Below, piece by piece: positions 1-9,068 of a DNA stretch of 64,000 nt (its first letter is position 1; each line of letters opens with the position of its first letter). The stretch is from Vibrio methylphosphonaticus. GTDB taxonomy: Bacteria; Pseudomonadota; Gammaproteobacteria; Enterobacterales; Vibrionaceae. The position numbers were made by a program, and so were the translations under genes. The notes under the pieces were generated by a model. That model made no database searches, was not told the origin of the DNA, and saw only the letters and a program-made list of their open reading frames with translations. The stretch lies in the NCBI RefSeq assembly GCF_023634655.1, contig NZ_JAMKMS010000009.1, positions 124,001 to 188,000 of the forward strand, given 5' to 3'.

Positions 1-89
1 AATTAGAACACTGGGAGCAAGCCTGGAAGAATCAACTTGTTACGAGTCATAACCCCTACTGGAGGGACTTGAGTCAAGATTTGTGGTGA
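1..89 (+). CDS. C-terminal end of a probable GIY-YIG nuclease family protein (partial)
   Basis: An open frame enters from the left edge and stops with TGA at 87-89. The last 28 residues carry a W-x(5)-WK pattern followed by NPYWRDL and a terminal LW. This matches the ending of small GIY-YIG family proteins of the YhbQ type, which finish with a W/R-rich helix and an NPxWxDL motif. The catalytic GIY-YIG part lies outside the window, so activity cannot be judged. The gene is convergent with hslU. The family call rests on one short motif and is tentative. Confidence 0.55.
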   Translation, partial: LEHWEQAWKNQLVTSHNPYWRDLSQDLW

Positions 90-206
90 TGGAGCCTCTG
101 CACACAACCCTATCGTTTGGGGTGAGTCACTTGCGGTAGGAGATTGCTTTCTTCAAGGGGATGACGGTAGTGGTTGGGTTTTAGTAATGGTTAGGGCAAC
201 GGTATT

Positions 207-284
207 TGCAATAATTACGCTAGGTGCAATAACTACGCTAGTTGCAATAACTACGGTAGTTGCAGGCACTACCGTAGTTATTGC
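207..284. repeat. Three 18-bp tandem repeats ending in a perfect inverted repeat
   Basis: Units at 207-224, 225-242 and 243-260 share the pattern TGCAATAAYTACGSTAGK. The third unit forms a perfect 17-bp inverted repeat with 268-284 (arms 244-260 and 268-284, 7-base loop). The hairpin sits between the convergent GIY-YIG fragment and hslU and is a plausible bidirectional transcription stop, although it lacks a strong T tract. Confidence 0.75.
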
Positions 285-300
285 CGTGTTTCGCTATTGT

Positions 301-1635
301 CTAAAGAATGAATCGACTCAAATCTTCATCATCAACAAATTCACCAAGGCGTGAGGTGACGTAGGCAGAGTCAATGACTAAGTTTACGCCAGATTTTTCT
401 GTCGCATCGAATGAAATCTCATCCATCAAGCGCTCCATGACCGTATGCAGTCGACGAGCACCAATGTTTTCTGTTGTTTCATTGACCTTCCATGCCGCGT
501 CGGCAATTTGTTGGATGCCGTCTTCGGTGAAAGAGACGTCGACGTTTTCCGTCTTCATTAGCGCAGTGTATTGCTCTGTTAACGATGCTTTTGGCTCGGT
601 AAGGATACGCTTAAAGTCGTTGCTGCTTAGTGCTTCAAGCTCAACTCGAATTGGCAATCGGCCTTGTAGCTCAGGGATCAGGTCTGATGGCTTAGCCACT
701 TGGAAGGCTCCCGAGGTAATGAAAAGGATGTGGTCCGTTTTCACCATGCCGTGTTTTGTTGACACGGTACTGCCTTCGATCAATGGAAGCAGATCACGTT
801 GTACCCCTTCACGTGATACGTCAGGACCGGAAGCTTCGCCGCGCTTACAGATTTTGTCGATCTCATCGATGAAGACAATACCGTTGTTTTCAACGTTGTA
901 GATGGATTGTTCTTTCAGCTCTTCTTGGTTCACTAGCTTTGCAGCTTCTTCTTCAGTTAGGGCTTTAAAGGCATCTTTGATTTTTAGCTTACGCTTTTTC
1001 GTGGTGTCGCCACCTAGGTTTTGGAACATGCTCTGTAGCTGGTTGGTCATTTCTTCCATACCAGGAGGTGCCATGATTTCCACGCCCATTTGTGATGCAG
1101 CGATATCTATTTCTATTTCTTTGTCGTCGAGCTTACCTTCGCGAAGTTTCTTACGGAACGTTTGGCGAGTATTGGAAGCCGTGTTGTCTTGTTGTTCATT
1201 CTGACCCCAAGCATCGCGTGCTGGTGGCAGTAGGGCGTCAAGAATACGCTCTTCGGCTTGCTCTTCAGCGCGGAACGTCACCTTTTCCATTGCCTGCTGA
1301 TGGGTCATTTTAATGGCCACATCGGTCAGATCACGAATGATGGTTTCGACTTCTTTGCCCACGTAACCCACTTCTGTGAATTTCGTTGCTTCTACTTTGA
1401 TAAAAGGCGCGTTGGCTAATTTTGCAAGACGGCGAGCAATTTCGGTTTTACCGACACCGGTAGGACCGATCATCAGAATGTTTTTTGGTGAAACTTCAAC
1501 GCGCAGACTTTCTTCAAGTTGCATACGACGCCAGCGATTACGCAGTGCAATGGCGACTGAACGCTTCGCATTATCTTGACCAATAATATGGCGGTTAAGT
1601 TCGTGAACAATTTCACGGGGGGTCATTTCAGACAT
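301..1635 (-). CDS. hslU: HslU, ATPase subunit of the HslUV protease
   Basis: HslU is the AAA+ unfoldase that threads substrates into the HslV peptidase in the cytoplasm. The 444-residue protein has the family length. It shows Walker A GPTGVGKT at 57-64, the GYVG pore loop near 91, Walker B IVFIDEID in the middle, and the C-terminal LSRFIL tail, which in E. coli HslU inserts into HslV and activates it. The I domain lies between the pore loop and Walker B. It follows hslV by 45 bp and must be cotranscribed from the heat-shock promoter upstream of hslV. The start MSEMTPREI matches E. coli HslU. Confidence 0.98.
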   Translation of the reverse strand: MSEMTPREIVHELNRHIIGQDNAKRSVAIALRNRWRRMQLEESLRVEVSPKNILMIGPTGVGKTEIARRLAKLANAPFIKVEATKFTEVGYVGKEVETIIRDLTDVAIKMTHQQAMEKVTFRAEEQAEERILDALLPPARDAWGQNEQQDNTASNTRQTFRKKLREGKLDDKEIEIDIAASQMGVEIMAPPGMEEMTNQLQSMFQNLGGDTTKKRKLKIKDAFKALTEEEAAKLVNQEELKEQSIYNVENNGIVFIDEIDKICKRGEASGPDVSREGVQRDLLPLIEGSTVSTKHGMVKTDHILFITSGAFQVAKPSDLIPELQGRLPIRVELEALSSNDFKRILTEPKASLTEQYTALMKTENVDVSFTEDGIQQIADAAWKVNETTENIGARRLHTVMERLMDEISFDATEKSGVNLVIDSAYVTSRLGEFVDDEDLSRFIL

Positions 1636-1680
1636 TATTATTCCTTACAAATTTTGGACACTATTCTTGTTTTTATGGCG

Positions 1681-2214
1681 TTATTTGTCGCCGCTTTCTA
1701 GTTCTTCAATAGTGTGGTTGTGATTAGTGAATACGCAAATGTCACCCGCTATTTTGAGTGACTTTTCCGCGATTTCGCGTGCGTCAAGATCGGTGTTTTC
1801 AAGCAGGGCCATGGCCGAAGCTTGAGCAAAGTTACCACCTGATCCGATGGCGATAAGATCATTTTCTGGCTGAACTACATCGCCGTTACCGGTGATGATA
1901 AGCGAGGCTGTTTCATCCGCGACCGCTAATAATGCTTCTAACTTACGTAAGGCGCGATCGCTGCGCCAATCTTTCGCGAGTTCTACCGCGGCCTTAGTGA
2001 GATGACCTTGGTGCATTTGCAGCTTGCTTTCAAAGCGCTCAAATAGCGTGAAGGCATCCGCAGTGCTTCCAGCAAAGCCAGCAAGCACTTTGTCATTGTA
2101 GAGGCGGCGAACTTTACGGGCATTGCCTTTCATTACGGTATTGCCAAGGGACACTTGCCCATCTCCAGCAATTACAACTTTGTTATTTCGACGTACAGAT
2201 ACAATAGTAGTCAC
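1681..2214 (-). CDS. hslV: HslV, threonine peptidase subunit of HslUV
   Basis: HslV is the proteasome-like peptidase of the HslUV complex. The protein is 177 residues and begins MTTIVSVRR. Thr2, exposed after Met removal, is the N-terminal nucleophile, and the GDGQ segment and the [15 protein letters not shown] segment (which holds the family's catalytic lysine) follow. It is the first gene of the hslVU operon, about 45 nt downstream of a sigma-32-type promoter. ftsN lies upstream on the same strand, separated by a repeat-rich spacer. Confidence 0.98.
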   Translation of the reverse strand: MTTIVSVRRNNKVVIAGDGQVSLGNTVMKGNARKVRRLYNDKVLAGFAGSTADAFTLFERFESKLQMHQGHLTKAAVELAKDWRSDRALRKLEALLAVADETASLIITGNGDVVQPENDLIAIGSGGNFAQASAMALLENTDLDAREIAEKSLKIAGDICVFTNHNHTIEELESGDK

Positions 2215-2575
2215 GGTGTATGCCTCATAAATTATAGATTTTATTTCCAGTATGAAATGGATATGCGGACGAGCGAAAAGAATTTCAAGGGAAGAGGTGG
2301 GGTTATTGGAAAAGCGGTTCTATGGTTCTATGGACCTGTGGCCCTTTTTTCTATGTGACTCACCGTGTGTAACGGCGGACTTTTTCTTTAGGAGCGATAG
2401 TTCTGTTTATGACATTACTCCAGAGAGGGCTGGAGTAATGCTCTTGATTAGATTTTTAGCTCATCACGGTTTGCAGTTCAAACCGTAGCGTGATTTGCTA
2501 GAACCATAGAACCATAGAACCATAGAACCATAGAACCATAGAACCATAGAACCATAGAACCATAGAACCATAGAA
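2215..2575. other. hslV-ftsN spacer: promoter and octamer repeats, no gene
   Basis: This 361-bp gap holds the hslVU heat-shock promoter (2261-2291), two copies of the octamer in one orientation (2316-2333) and the nine-copy array in the other (2501-2576). The short open frames on the plus strand have no recognisable content and cross the promoter, so I do not call them. Confidence 0.7.
2261..2291 (-). promoter_or_regulatory. Sigma-32 (heat-shock) promoter of hslVU
   Basis: On the minus strand the sequence reads CCCTTGAAA (-35), a 14-bp gap, then CCGCATAT (-10). This compares with the sigma-32 consensus CTTGAAA and CCCCATNT: a full -35 match and 7 of 8 in the -10 (N counted as matching). The predicted transcript start is about 40 nt before the hslV ATG. 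Confidence 0.8.
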
Positions 2576-2576
2576 C
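2501..2576. repeat. Nine tandem copies of the octamer GAACCATA
   Basis: Nine perfect 8-bp units run from 2501 to 2572, followed by a partial GAAC. The array ends inside the ftsN stop codon (2576-2578). Inverted copies (GGTTCTATGGTTCTATGG) lie at 2316-2333, so an ftsN read-through transcript could fold into a hairpin with a loop of about 170 nt. Confidence 0.95.
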
Positions 2577-3127
2577 TATTGCGTTTCTTTCCAAATCGCG
2601 CATGGTTCTATCTTAGCGCGTTGTAATTTGTGCTTATCTCGCTCGGCATCGCGTTTGAGCTTGTATGGCCCAAGGACAACGCGGTACCAACTGCTGTTCT
2701 CTTTCTTTCTAATATTGCTAGAGAGACCTTGGAAGGCGATATCCAGTTTACGAGCGTCAGCTTGCGCCATGGTTTTGTACGCGCCGCACTGCATGATGTA
2801 AGGGATAGCAGAGACGACTTGCTCTTTCGCTTTCACTTCCACTTCGCGCTTTGGCAGGGAGTCAACGTAGTCCCACTTCTCTTCTGGAGGCGGTGGTATA
2901 GGTTTGGCCGGTTTTGGTTTAGGCTTGCTGACTGTTTTCGCAGGTGGTGTCGGCTTTTCTGGCTCTGGATCTTGGTTTAGTAAATATAAGCCGTAGCCAA
3001 ATCCGCACGTCAAAACGATGGCAAGCAGTCCGCTCCGCCATGGTTTCTTACCTGTTGGTTTCTTTTTTGTAGGACGACGGCCAGTATTCGCACCTTTGCC
3101 TCGTCTAACGTAATCTCGGTTTGCCAC
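2576..3127 (-). CDS. ftsN: FtsN, divisome activator with SPOR domain
   Basis: FtsN is a bitopic inner-membrane protein that triggers septal peptidoglycan synthesis. Visible parts are a short basic cytoplasmic tail (RDYVRRGKG), one membrane segment at roughly residues 32-50, a proline- and lysine-rich periplasmic linker, and a C-terminal SPOR domain (from about 105) that binds denuded glycan strands. I choose the GTG at 3127, giving MANRDYVRRG as in other Vibrio FtsN proteins; AGAAG sits 8 nt before it. A GTG at 3136 is in frame but abuts that ribosome site. The gene lies between cytR and hslVU, as in E. coli. Confidence 0.93.
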   Translation of the reverse strand: MANRDYVRRGKGANTGRRPTKKKPTGKKPWRSGLLAIVLTCGFGYGLYLLNQDPEPEKPTPPAKTVSKPKPKPAKPIPPPPEEKWDYVDSLPKREVEVKAKEQVVSAIPYIMQCGAYKTMAQADARKLDIAFQGLSSNIRKKENSSWYRVVLGPYKLKRDAERDKHKLQRAKIEPCAIWKETQ

Positions 3128-3210
3128 TGATGACACTTCTAATGTTGAAGTAAATAACTGACCTCATGGTAAATACCACGAGGTCAACTTGCAAGTCAGC
3201 AAATGGTTGG

Positions 3211-4218
3211 TTAGATGATTCTTGGAGGAGCCGCACTGTCACGTATCACAAGTTCGGTATCCAGTAGGCGAGAGCCCGCTCTAACGTCAACACCTTGTAA
3301 TACTTCAAGCATGGTATACATGGCTTGACGGCCAATTTCATACCTAGGCTGTGAAATGGTCGTAAGCGGTGGATCGCAGTATTGGGCGAATTGAATATCA
3401 TCAAAGCCGACAAAGGATAAATCTTGTGGAACACGTAAGCCAAGCTTTTTGGCTTCTTGCATCGCGCCAATAGCCATAATGTCGTTGTGACAGAAAATTG
3501 CCGTTGGTGGCTCGGCAAGCGCTAACAATGTGCGAACGGACTTCGCGCCCGCTTCAAAGGTAAAGTCCCCTTTAACGGTGTAAGAAGGGTTCATGGGTAC
3601 CCCCGCGCGACGCAGCGCTTGCTGGTAACCTTGCTGTCGGAAGCGACACAAAAATGCAGTATCGGGTCCGGATATTTGCGCAATACGCTTGTGACCCAGC
3701 TGAGACAGGTAATTCACTGCTTCAAAAGCAGAGGTTAGGTTATCAATATGAACGGTTGGCAATTCCAGTTCAGGCGAGAATTCGCACGCCATTACAATTG
3801 GAGGGAGGTTTTTTTGCTCTGGCTTACTAATGTCAAACGGCAGATCCGTACCGAGTAATAGCATGCCATCAGCTTGCTTGGTGAACACCAAATTAACAAA
3901 GGAGTTTTCGCGCTTTTGCGATTGCCCACTGTCACCCAATAGCACTAAATAACCATGCTCAACGGCTGCATCTTCAATGCCACGTATGATCTCTGAAAAA
4001 TACGGATCGCAGATGTCAGGGACAATGGTGACGATGGTTTTCGACTCATTACGACGCAGGTTTCGAGCTAGGGAGTTTGGTGAATATCCAGCTTCTAATA
4101 CCGCCTCTTCCACTCTCTTTCTTGTGCTTGATGAAACCTTTTCAGGGTTCATTAAAGCACGTGAAACGGTGGCGGTAGAAACCCCGGCAAGCTGGGCAAC
4201 ATCCTTCATTGTCGCCAT
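3211..4218 (-). CDS. cytR: CytR, LacI-family repressor of nucleoside uptake and catabolism
   Basis: CytR is a cytidine-responsive repressor that works together with CRP at nucleoside-scavenging promoters, and in Vibrio it also affects competence and pilus genes. The 335-residue protein has the LacI helix-turn-helix at 4-30 (MKDVAQLAGVSTATVSRAL), the hinge SPNSLARNLR, and a periplasmic-binding-protein-like sugar domain to the end. It sits in the conserved priA-cytR-ftsN-hslVU order, which supports CytR rather than another LacI paralogue. A CRP box lies upstream. Confidence 0.93.
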   Translation of the reverse strand: MATMKDVAQLAGVSTATVSRALMNPEKVSSSTRKRVEEAVLEAGYSPNSLARNLRRNESKTIVTIVPDICDPYFSEIIRGIEDAAVEHGYLVLLGDSGQSQKRENSFVNLVFTKQADGMLLLGTDLPFDISKPEQKNLPPIVMACEFSPELELPTVHIDNLTSAFEAVNYLSQLGHKRIAQISGPDTAFLCRFRQQGYQQALRRAGVPMNPSYTVKGDFTFEAGAKSVRTLLALAEPPTAIFCHNDIMAIGAMQEAKKLGLRVPQDLSFVGFDDIQFAQYCDPPLTTISQPRYEIGRQAMYTMLEVLQGVDVRAGSRLLDTELVIRDSAAPPRII

Positions 4219-4583
4219 ACAATACTATCCTCTTGTTGTCCTAATTTAATTGAATTACCTGTGTCACAGTTTGGTTCGCAGTGTATTCTTGTGGCGATAT
4301 GCGCCATCTCTTTGTTGTACAAGTTATATTTTTCGTTATGCAATCTTACTGAGTTTTTAGTCAATATTTAGTTTGTTAACTTAATATTTAGTCGTCAACT
4401 TAAGTAGGATAGCTAGGTTAAACAAAGTGAATAAACAGGTATTGAATATCATGACGCATTAATGACATTTATTCATTTCCAAACAAAAAGTTACGGTCCA
4501 TTTAACAGAAATTGCATCATAGTTGTGAAGTGAGTCACAGATAAATTTGGTACTAATGCTGAAAAGTAAACGTTTGCGGTGAC
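4219..4583. other. cytR upstream region, no gene
   Basis: The 365-bp gap between priA and cytR is AT-rich and has no credible coding frame. It contains a 20-bp imperfect tandem duplication (4363-4382 and 4383-4402, both starting AATATTTAGT), a perfect-core CRP site, and CytR-like hexamers ATGCAA (4338-4343) and TTGCAT (4512-4517). Confidence 0.6.
4524..4539. promoter_or_regulatory. CRP binding site upstream of cytR
   Basis: TGTGA-N6-TCACA with all ten core bases matching. A CytR-like TTGCAT hexamer lies 6 bp away. CRP control with CytR autorepression is known for cytR in E. coli. The site is about 305 bp from the start codon, so either the leader is long or the promoter is distant. Confidence 0.75.
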
Positions 4584-6785
4584 CTAACTAAGATCCTGCG
4601 GTTCGATATCCATTGACCAACGAACTTTTTTCGCCAGAGGGAGCTGCGTGATCACCGGTTTCGCACTGGAGATGATTTTTTGCATTACGCTCCGCGACGG
4701 AACTTGCAAAATCAGTTGCCAGCGCGACTTACCTGCTCGCTTGGCGATAGGGGCTGGGGTTGGGCCCAGTACTAGGCAGCTATTATCAAACAGTGGGTGC
4801 GCTTCAAGGGAGTAGCGAACCTGGCGTAAAAACGTCTCCACATCGGCGGGATTATTGGCTTCACAACGAATCAGTGTCAGGAAGCTAAATGGAGGCAGTT
4901 GCGCCTGTTTTCGTTCTTGCAGTACTGTGTCGGCAAAGTGTCGATAGTCTTTATTGAGTAAGGACTGCAATAAAGGATGGTCGGGGTGGTGGGTTTGCAG
5001 CAACACCTCACCTGGTTTGCTGGCTCGCCCGGCTCGCCCAGCAACTTGGATAAATAGCTGTGCTAAGCGCTCCGAAGCACGAAAGTCGCTGCTATAGAGT
5101 GACCCATCCACGTCAAGTAAAGCGACGAGTGTAACATTGGGAAAGTGGTGCCCTTTGGCCAGCATTTGAGTACCAATGAGAATTTGGTACTCATTTTTCT
5201 TTATCGCGTCTAACGCCGCTTCAAGGCTGCCTTTTCGTCGCGTGCTGTCTCTGTCAATTCGAATGGTTTTATATTCAGGAAACAGCTCGCCGAGTTGAGA
5301 TTCCAATTGTTCAGTGCCTACACCGACTGTAACCAGTTGATGTGAACCGCACCCTTGGCATTGATGGATGACCGGGTGTTGGGAGCCGCAATGATGACAA
5401 CGAATTTCATTGCTAGCCTGATGATAAGTGTAATAGGCATCACAGCGTTTGCACTCGGCTATCCAGCCGCATTCGTGACACATTAAGGCTGGGCTAAATC
5501 CTCGTCTGTTGAGAAAGAGCATCACTTGATTGCCCGCGTCTAAATGGCGGCGCAATTGTGCAATTAACGGTGCAGAAAGGCCGCTCTCTAAATACTGACC
5601 TTTTACATCGATCACTTTATTGGTGGTAGGGACGGCAAGTCCTGCTCGTTGACTCAAGACTAAGTGATGGTATTTGCCACTGAGTGCGTTTTGCAAGGTT
5701 TCCAATGATGGGGTTGCAGAGCCCAGAATAATGGGGATCTGTGCTTTGTTAGCACGCATCACCGCCACGTCACGGGCGTGGTAGCGTAAGCTGTCTTGCT
5801 GTTTATAAGAGGTATCATGCTCTTCATCAACGATAATGATACCAAGATCAGCAAAAGGCGTGAGCAATGCAGAGCGTGTACCGATGACGATACCTGCAAC
5901 TTTATCTCTTGCGCTGAGCCAAGCGTTTAAGCGCTCGCTGTCATTAAGTCCTGAATGGATGACTTCAACAGGCACATTAAAACGCTTACGAAAGCGGTTT
6001 ATTGTTTGTGGCGTTAATCCAATTTCAGGCACGAGCACGAGCGCTTGTTGTCCGCGTTCAAGTACAGGTTTGATCATGTTCAGGTAGACTTCCGTTTTAC
6101 CTGAACCGGTTACGCCTTCTAGTAAGTAGCAACCAAATTCGGTTTGACTGTTTACCGAGGCAATCGCAATGGCTTGTTCTTCATTGAGTCGAAGATCGGG
6201 CGGAGTGTTGGTCAAGTCGCTTGGCCACTTGAGCGTTGGCGCCTGTTTTTCATGGGAGCAAACCCAGCCCTTCTCATCTAGGGTTTTGAGGACTGTGCTG
6301 CCAATGTCATTATCCAATAGTGCTTGATGCGAACAGGGGCCATTTTCTAGAAAATGCATCGCTTTGGCTTGTTTTACCGCGCGACCAAAGCCATGCATTA
6401 ACTGATTTTTGCCTGCTTCTGTTAATTGCCATTCGACAGTCGTTGCAAACTCTGCGGGTTTGCCTTTTCTCAGCGCAGCAGGTAGGGCGTTGTGCAGGGT
6501 ATCGCCTAGAGGGTGTTGATAATAAAGGCTACACCAAGTGATGAGGTCGTATAATGATTGTGACCAAATTGGGCGGCTATCAAGTGCGGCCTTTATCGGC
6601 TTGAGTTGATCAATGGGAAAGTCCGACTGGTGACTGAATTGAGTCACAATACCGACTAACGTTTGACGTCCAAATGGCACAGATACGCGTCCGCCCACCA
6701 CAGGAAAGAGGTGAGTTGGCACAATGTAGTCGAACTGTTTATCTAGTGGCACGGGCAGTGCAACACGAGCAACGTTTGGGCGCAT
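4584..6785 (-). CDS. priA: PriA, primosomal helicase for replication restart
   Basis: PriA recognises stalled forks and reloads the replicative helicase. The 733-residue protein has the N-terminal DNA 3'-end-binding region, Walker A GVTGSGKT near residue 225, a DEEH box (IIIVDEEHD), the GSATPS motif III, and the C-terminal helicase lobe. Eight cysteines in four CxxC-type pairs (MCHEC, CKRC, CHHC, CQGC) bind two zinc ions between the helicase motifs. It is divergent from rpmE, as in E. coli. PriB, its usual partner, is missing from its normal site in this window. Confidence 0.97.
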   Translation of the reverse strand: MRPNVARVALPVPLDKQFDYIVPTHLFPVVGGRVSVPFGRQTLVGIVTQFSHQSDFPIDQLKPIKAALDSRPIWSQSLYDLITWCSLYYQHPLGDTLHNALPAALRKGKPAEFATTVEWQLTEAGKNQLMHGFGRAVKQAKAMHFLENGPCSHQALLDNDIGSTVLKTLDEKGWVCSHEKQAPTLKWPSDLTNTPPDLRLNEEQAIAIASVNSQTEFGCYLLEGVTGSGKTEVYLNMIKPVLERGQQALVLVPEIGLTPQTINRFRKRFNVPVEVIHSGLNDSERLNAWLSARDKVAGIVIGTRSALLTPFADLGIIIVDEEHDTSYKQQDSLRYHARDVAVMRANKAQIPIILGSATPSLETLQNALSGKYHHLVLSQRAGLAVPTTNKVIDVKGQYLESGLSAPLIAQLRRHLDAGNQVMLFLNRRGFSPALMCHECGWIAECKRCDAYYTYHQASNEIRCHHCGSQHPVIHQCQGCGSHQLVTVGVGTEQLESQLGELFPEYKTIRIDRDSTRRKGSLEAALDAIKKNEYQILIGTQMLAKGHHFPNVTLVALLDVDGSLYSSDFRASERLAQLFIQVAGRAGRASKPGEVLLQTHHPDHPLLQSLLNKDYRHFADTVLQERKQAQLPPFSFLTLIRCEANNPADVETFLRQVRYSLEAHPLFDNSCLVLGPTPAPIAKRAGKSRWQLILQVPSRSVMQKIISSAKPVITQLPLAKKVRWSMDIEPQDLS

Positions 6786-6932
6786 AGTAAGGTCGGTATT
6801 GATAAAATAGAGGACTATTCTACCTAGCTATGTTGGATTCGATAAACAGTTAATTGAATAAACTGAATGAACCCACCTAAAGGTGGCGAAAAAAGTGGCA
6901 ATTTTAGTTGATTCAATCTCGACTATTCATTA

Positions 6933-6939
6933 CTATACT
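6933..6939 (+). promoter_or_regulatory. Candidate -10 element for rpmE
   Basis: The priA-rpmE divergent gap contains TATACT at 6934-6939. The -35 is weak (TTCAAT or TTGATT upstream at imperfect spacing), so only the -10 is suggested. Confidence 0.35.
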
Positions 6940-7066
6940 GCGCCTTGATGGTATGGCTTATTTGCACCTTTGAGTGTACAAAGCGGTAACACAGGTATTT
7001 TTTTCACTACGTGTGGTGTCCGGCAAAGATTCGGATAGCGACACGGCCTAAATTTGAGGTTTCCCC

Positions 7067-7282
7067 ATGAAAGCTGGTATCCACCCAGAATACAAAGCTG
7101 TAACAGCAACTTGTTCTTGCGGCAATACATTTGAGTTCAACTCTACTCTAGCGAAAGATTCAATTCACCTAGACGTATGTGACAAATGTCACCCATTCTA
7201 CACTGGTAAGCAACGTATCGTTGATACTGGTGGTCGTGTTGATCGCTTCAACAAGCGTTTCGGCGCACTATCTAGCAAGTAA
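7067..7282 (+). CDS. rpmE: Ribosomal protein L31, zinc-binding form
   Basis: L31 bridges the large and small ribosomal subunits. The 71-residue protein has the zinc-binding cysteines of the C+ type: C16 and C18 in TCSCG, and C37 and C40 in CDKC. Species that carry zinc-free L31 paralogues use them under zinc starvation; none is visible here. It is divergent from priA, and a rho-independent terminator follows 23 bp after the stop. Confidence 0.98.
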   Translation: MKAGIHPEYKAVTATCSCGNTFEFNSTLAKDSIHLDVCDKCHPFYTGKQRIVDTGGRVDRFNKRFGALSSK

Positions 7283-7637
7283 TTATTTTACTTTCGTAGA
7301 TATGAAAAGGGCGCCTCGGCGTCCTTTTTTGTTTTTGTTATTTCTCTTTGCTGTTTTCTTCCTTCCTTGTTTCCAAAACTTTGACTCCAAAATCCCCCTT
7401 TAATGTATAGCGTGCTGTTATAGCTTGACTGACCACTACTATAAATACCGATGTATCCGTTCAAAACTGCTGACAACTAGCGTAGTATGATTGGCCAAAG
7501 TTGCGACGCACTGAACATAACATGCGCGCGCTTGTCCCCCTTTTAGGCGAGCGAAATACGCTTCTAAAGCGGGGTATACTAAAACAATAAACCATCACAC
7601 TCAGTCTTTCATATTTGAAACAGCAGGATCACATACC
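7283..7637. other. rpmE-malic enzyme gap, no gene
   Basis: This 355-bp gap holds the rpmE terminator and, near its right end, a TATACT at 7575-7580 that may be the -10 of the malic enzyme gene. I see no coding potential between them. Confidence 0.5.
7305..7330 (+). terminator. rpmE terminator
   Basis: Stem AAAAGGGCGCC / GGCGTCCTTTT followed by a T run. Confidence 0.85.
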
Positions 7638-8900
7638 ATGTCCGATGACCACCAAATCGATGAATTCCGTCAACAAGCTCTGGATTATCATGCCTACCCA
7701 ACCCCTGGGAAAATTGAAATCGCTTTGACTACGCCCGCAGACTCTGCCAAAGACCTTGCGCTCGCTTACAGCCCTGGCGTTGCTGAGCCGGTGCGAGAAA
7801 TCGCGCAAAACGCAGAGAACGTGTATAAATACACGGCGAAAGGCAATATGGTCGCCGTGATCTCAAATGGTACTGCGATTTTAGGATTGGGTAATTTAGG
7901 ACCACTGGCTTCGAAACCTGTGATGGAAGGTAAGGCGTTACTCTTTAAGCGTTTTGCTGGGCTAGATTCTATTGATATTGAAGTGAAGCATCGCACAATC
8001 GATGAGTTTGTTGATACGGTTGCGAATATTTCTGACACCTTTGGTGGTATCAACCTAGAAGACATTAAAGCCCCTGATTGTTTTGAAATTGAGCGTCGCT
8101 TGATTGAGCGTTGTGACGTGCCTGTTTTCCATGACGATCAACATGGAACCGCGATTGTTACTGCGGCTGGTATGCTGAATGCGATTGAACTGCAAGGCAA
8201 AGAGTTGAATGAAGCCACGATCGTATGTTTGGGTGCGGGCGCGGCCGCTACTGCGTGTATGGAGCTGTTGATCAAATGTGGTGCGATGCGTGAAAAGATC
8301 TACATGCTGGATCGTAAAGGTGTGATTCACACGCGCCGTGAAGGTTTAAACGAATATAAACAGATGTTCGCTAATAACACCGATAAGCGTACTCTTGAAG
8401 ATGTGATTGAAGGTGCCGATCTTTTCCTAGGTGTATCCGGTCCCGATCTACTGCCCGCAGAAGCATTGACACTCATGGCAGAAAAGCCAGTTGTCTTTGC
8501 ATGTTCAAACCCTGATCCTGAAATTAAGCCAGAACTGGCCCATGAAGTTCGCGATGATCTCATTATGGGGACTGGTCGTTCGGACTACCCGAACCAAGTC
8601 AATAACGTGTTGTGTTTCCCGTTCATTTTCCGTGGCGCACTTGATGTACGAGCCAGCGAAATTAATGATGCGATGAAACTTGCCGCTGTGGAAGCGATTC
8701 GCCAAATCGCTAAAGAGCCGGTGCCACAAGAAGTATTAGATGCCGCTGGCGTCTCGGCGTTGTCATTTAGCAAAGATTACATCATTCCAAAACCAATGGA
8801 TCCACGTTTGTTACCGCGAGTAGCAAGAGCGGTCGCGGTCGCGGCAGTGGAGTCCGGCGTGGCAAGAATTGAAATGCCTGAAAATTATATGGCAGAGTAG
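7638..8900 (+). CDS. Malic enzyme, short form without phosphotransacetylase domain
   Basis: Malic enzymes oxidatively decarboxylate malate to pyruvate, making NAD(P)H. The 420-residue protein has the N-terminal malic domain ([10 protein letters not shown], then HDDQHGTA around the metal site) and the Rossmann NAD(P) domain ([10 protein letters not shown] near 198). E. coli MaeB carries an extra 330-residue phosphotransacetylase-like domain that is absent here. Cofactor preference cannot be read safely from the sequence. It stands alone between rpmE and metJ with its own terminator. Together with Ppc it would link C3 and C4 pools. Confidence 0.92.
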   Translation: MSDDHQIDEFRQQALDYHAYPTPGKIEIALTTPADSAKDLALAYSPGVAEPVREIAQNAENVYKYTAKGNMVAVISNGTAILGLGNLGPLASKPVMEGKALLFKRFAGLDSIDIEVKHRTIDEFVDTVANISDTFGGINLEDIKAPDCFEIERRLIERCDVPVFHDDQHGTAIVTAAGMLNAIELQGKELNEATIVCLGAGAAATACMELLIKCGAMREKIYMLDRKGVIHTRREGLNEYKQMFANNTDKRTLEDVIEGADLFLGVSGPDLLPAEALTLMAEKPVVFACSNPDPEIKPELAHEVRDDLIMGTGRSDYPNQVNNVLCFPFIFRGALDVRASEINDAMKLAAVEAIRQIAKEPVPQEVLDAAGVSALSFSKDYIIPKPMDPRLLPRVARAVAVAAVESGVARIEMPENYMAE

Positions 8901-8984
8901 GTCGGCGAGGCCTTGGAGATAGTAGGGTTTTGGGGATATTAGGGCTTTTAGAATAAAAGGTGCCTAGTTCCTGGAATTTACTTC

Positions 8985-9019
8985 AAAAAAAACGTTGCTC
9001 GAGAGGGCAACGTTTTTTT
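8985..9019. terminator. Bidirectional terminator between malic enzyme and metJ
   Basis: Perfect 13-bp stem AAAAAAACGTTGC / GCAACGTTTTTTT with an 8-nt loop and T runs on both strands, placed between convergent genes. Confidence 0.92.
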
Positions 9020-9030
9020 ATTTTTCCCAG

Positions 9031-9056
9031 GACCTAGGACCTAGGACCTAGGACCC
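9031..9056. repeat. Heptamer repeat GACCTAG, three copies
   Basis: Three perfect 7-bp units (9031-9051) followed by GACC, directly after the terminator and just before the metJ stop codon. In placement it resembles the octamer array at the 3' end of ftsN. Confidence 0.9.
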
Positions 9057-9068
9057 AGTTTCTAGATT

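Noticed and set aside
2252..2488. 78-codon plus-strand frame upstream of hslV
   Set aside because: It overlaps the heat-shock promoter and inverted octamers; composition is not protein-like.
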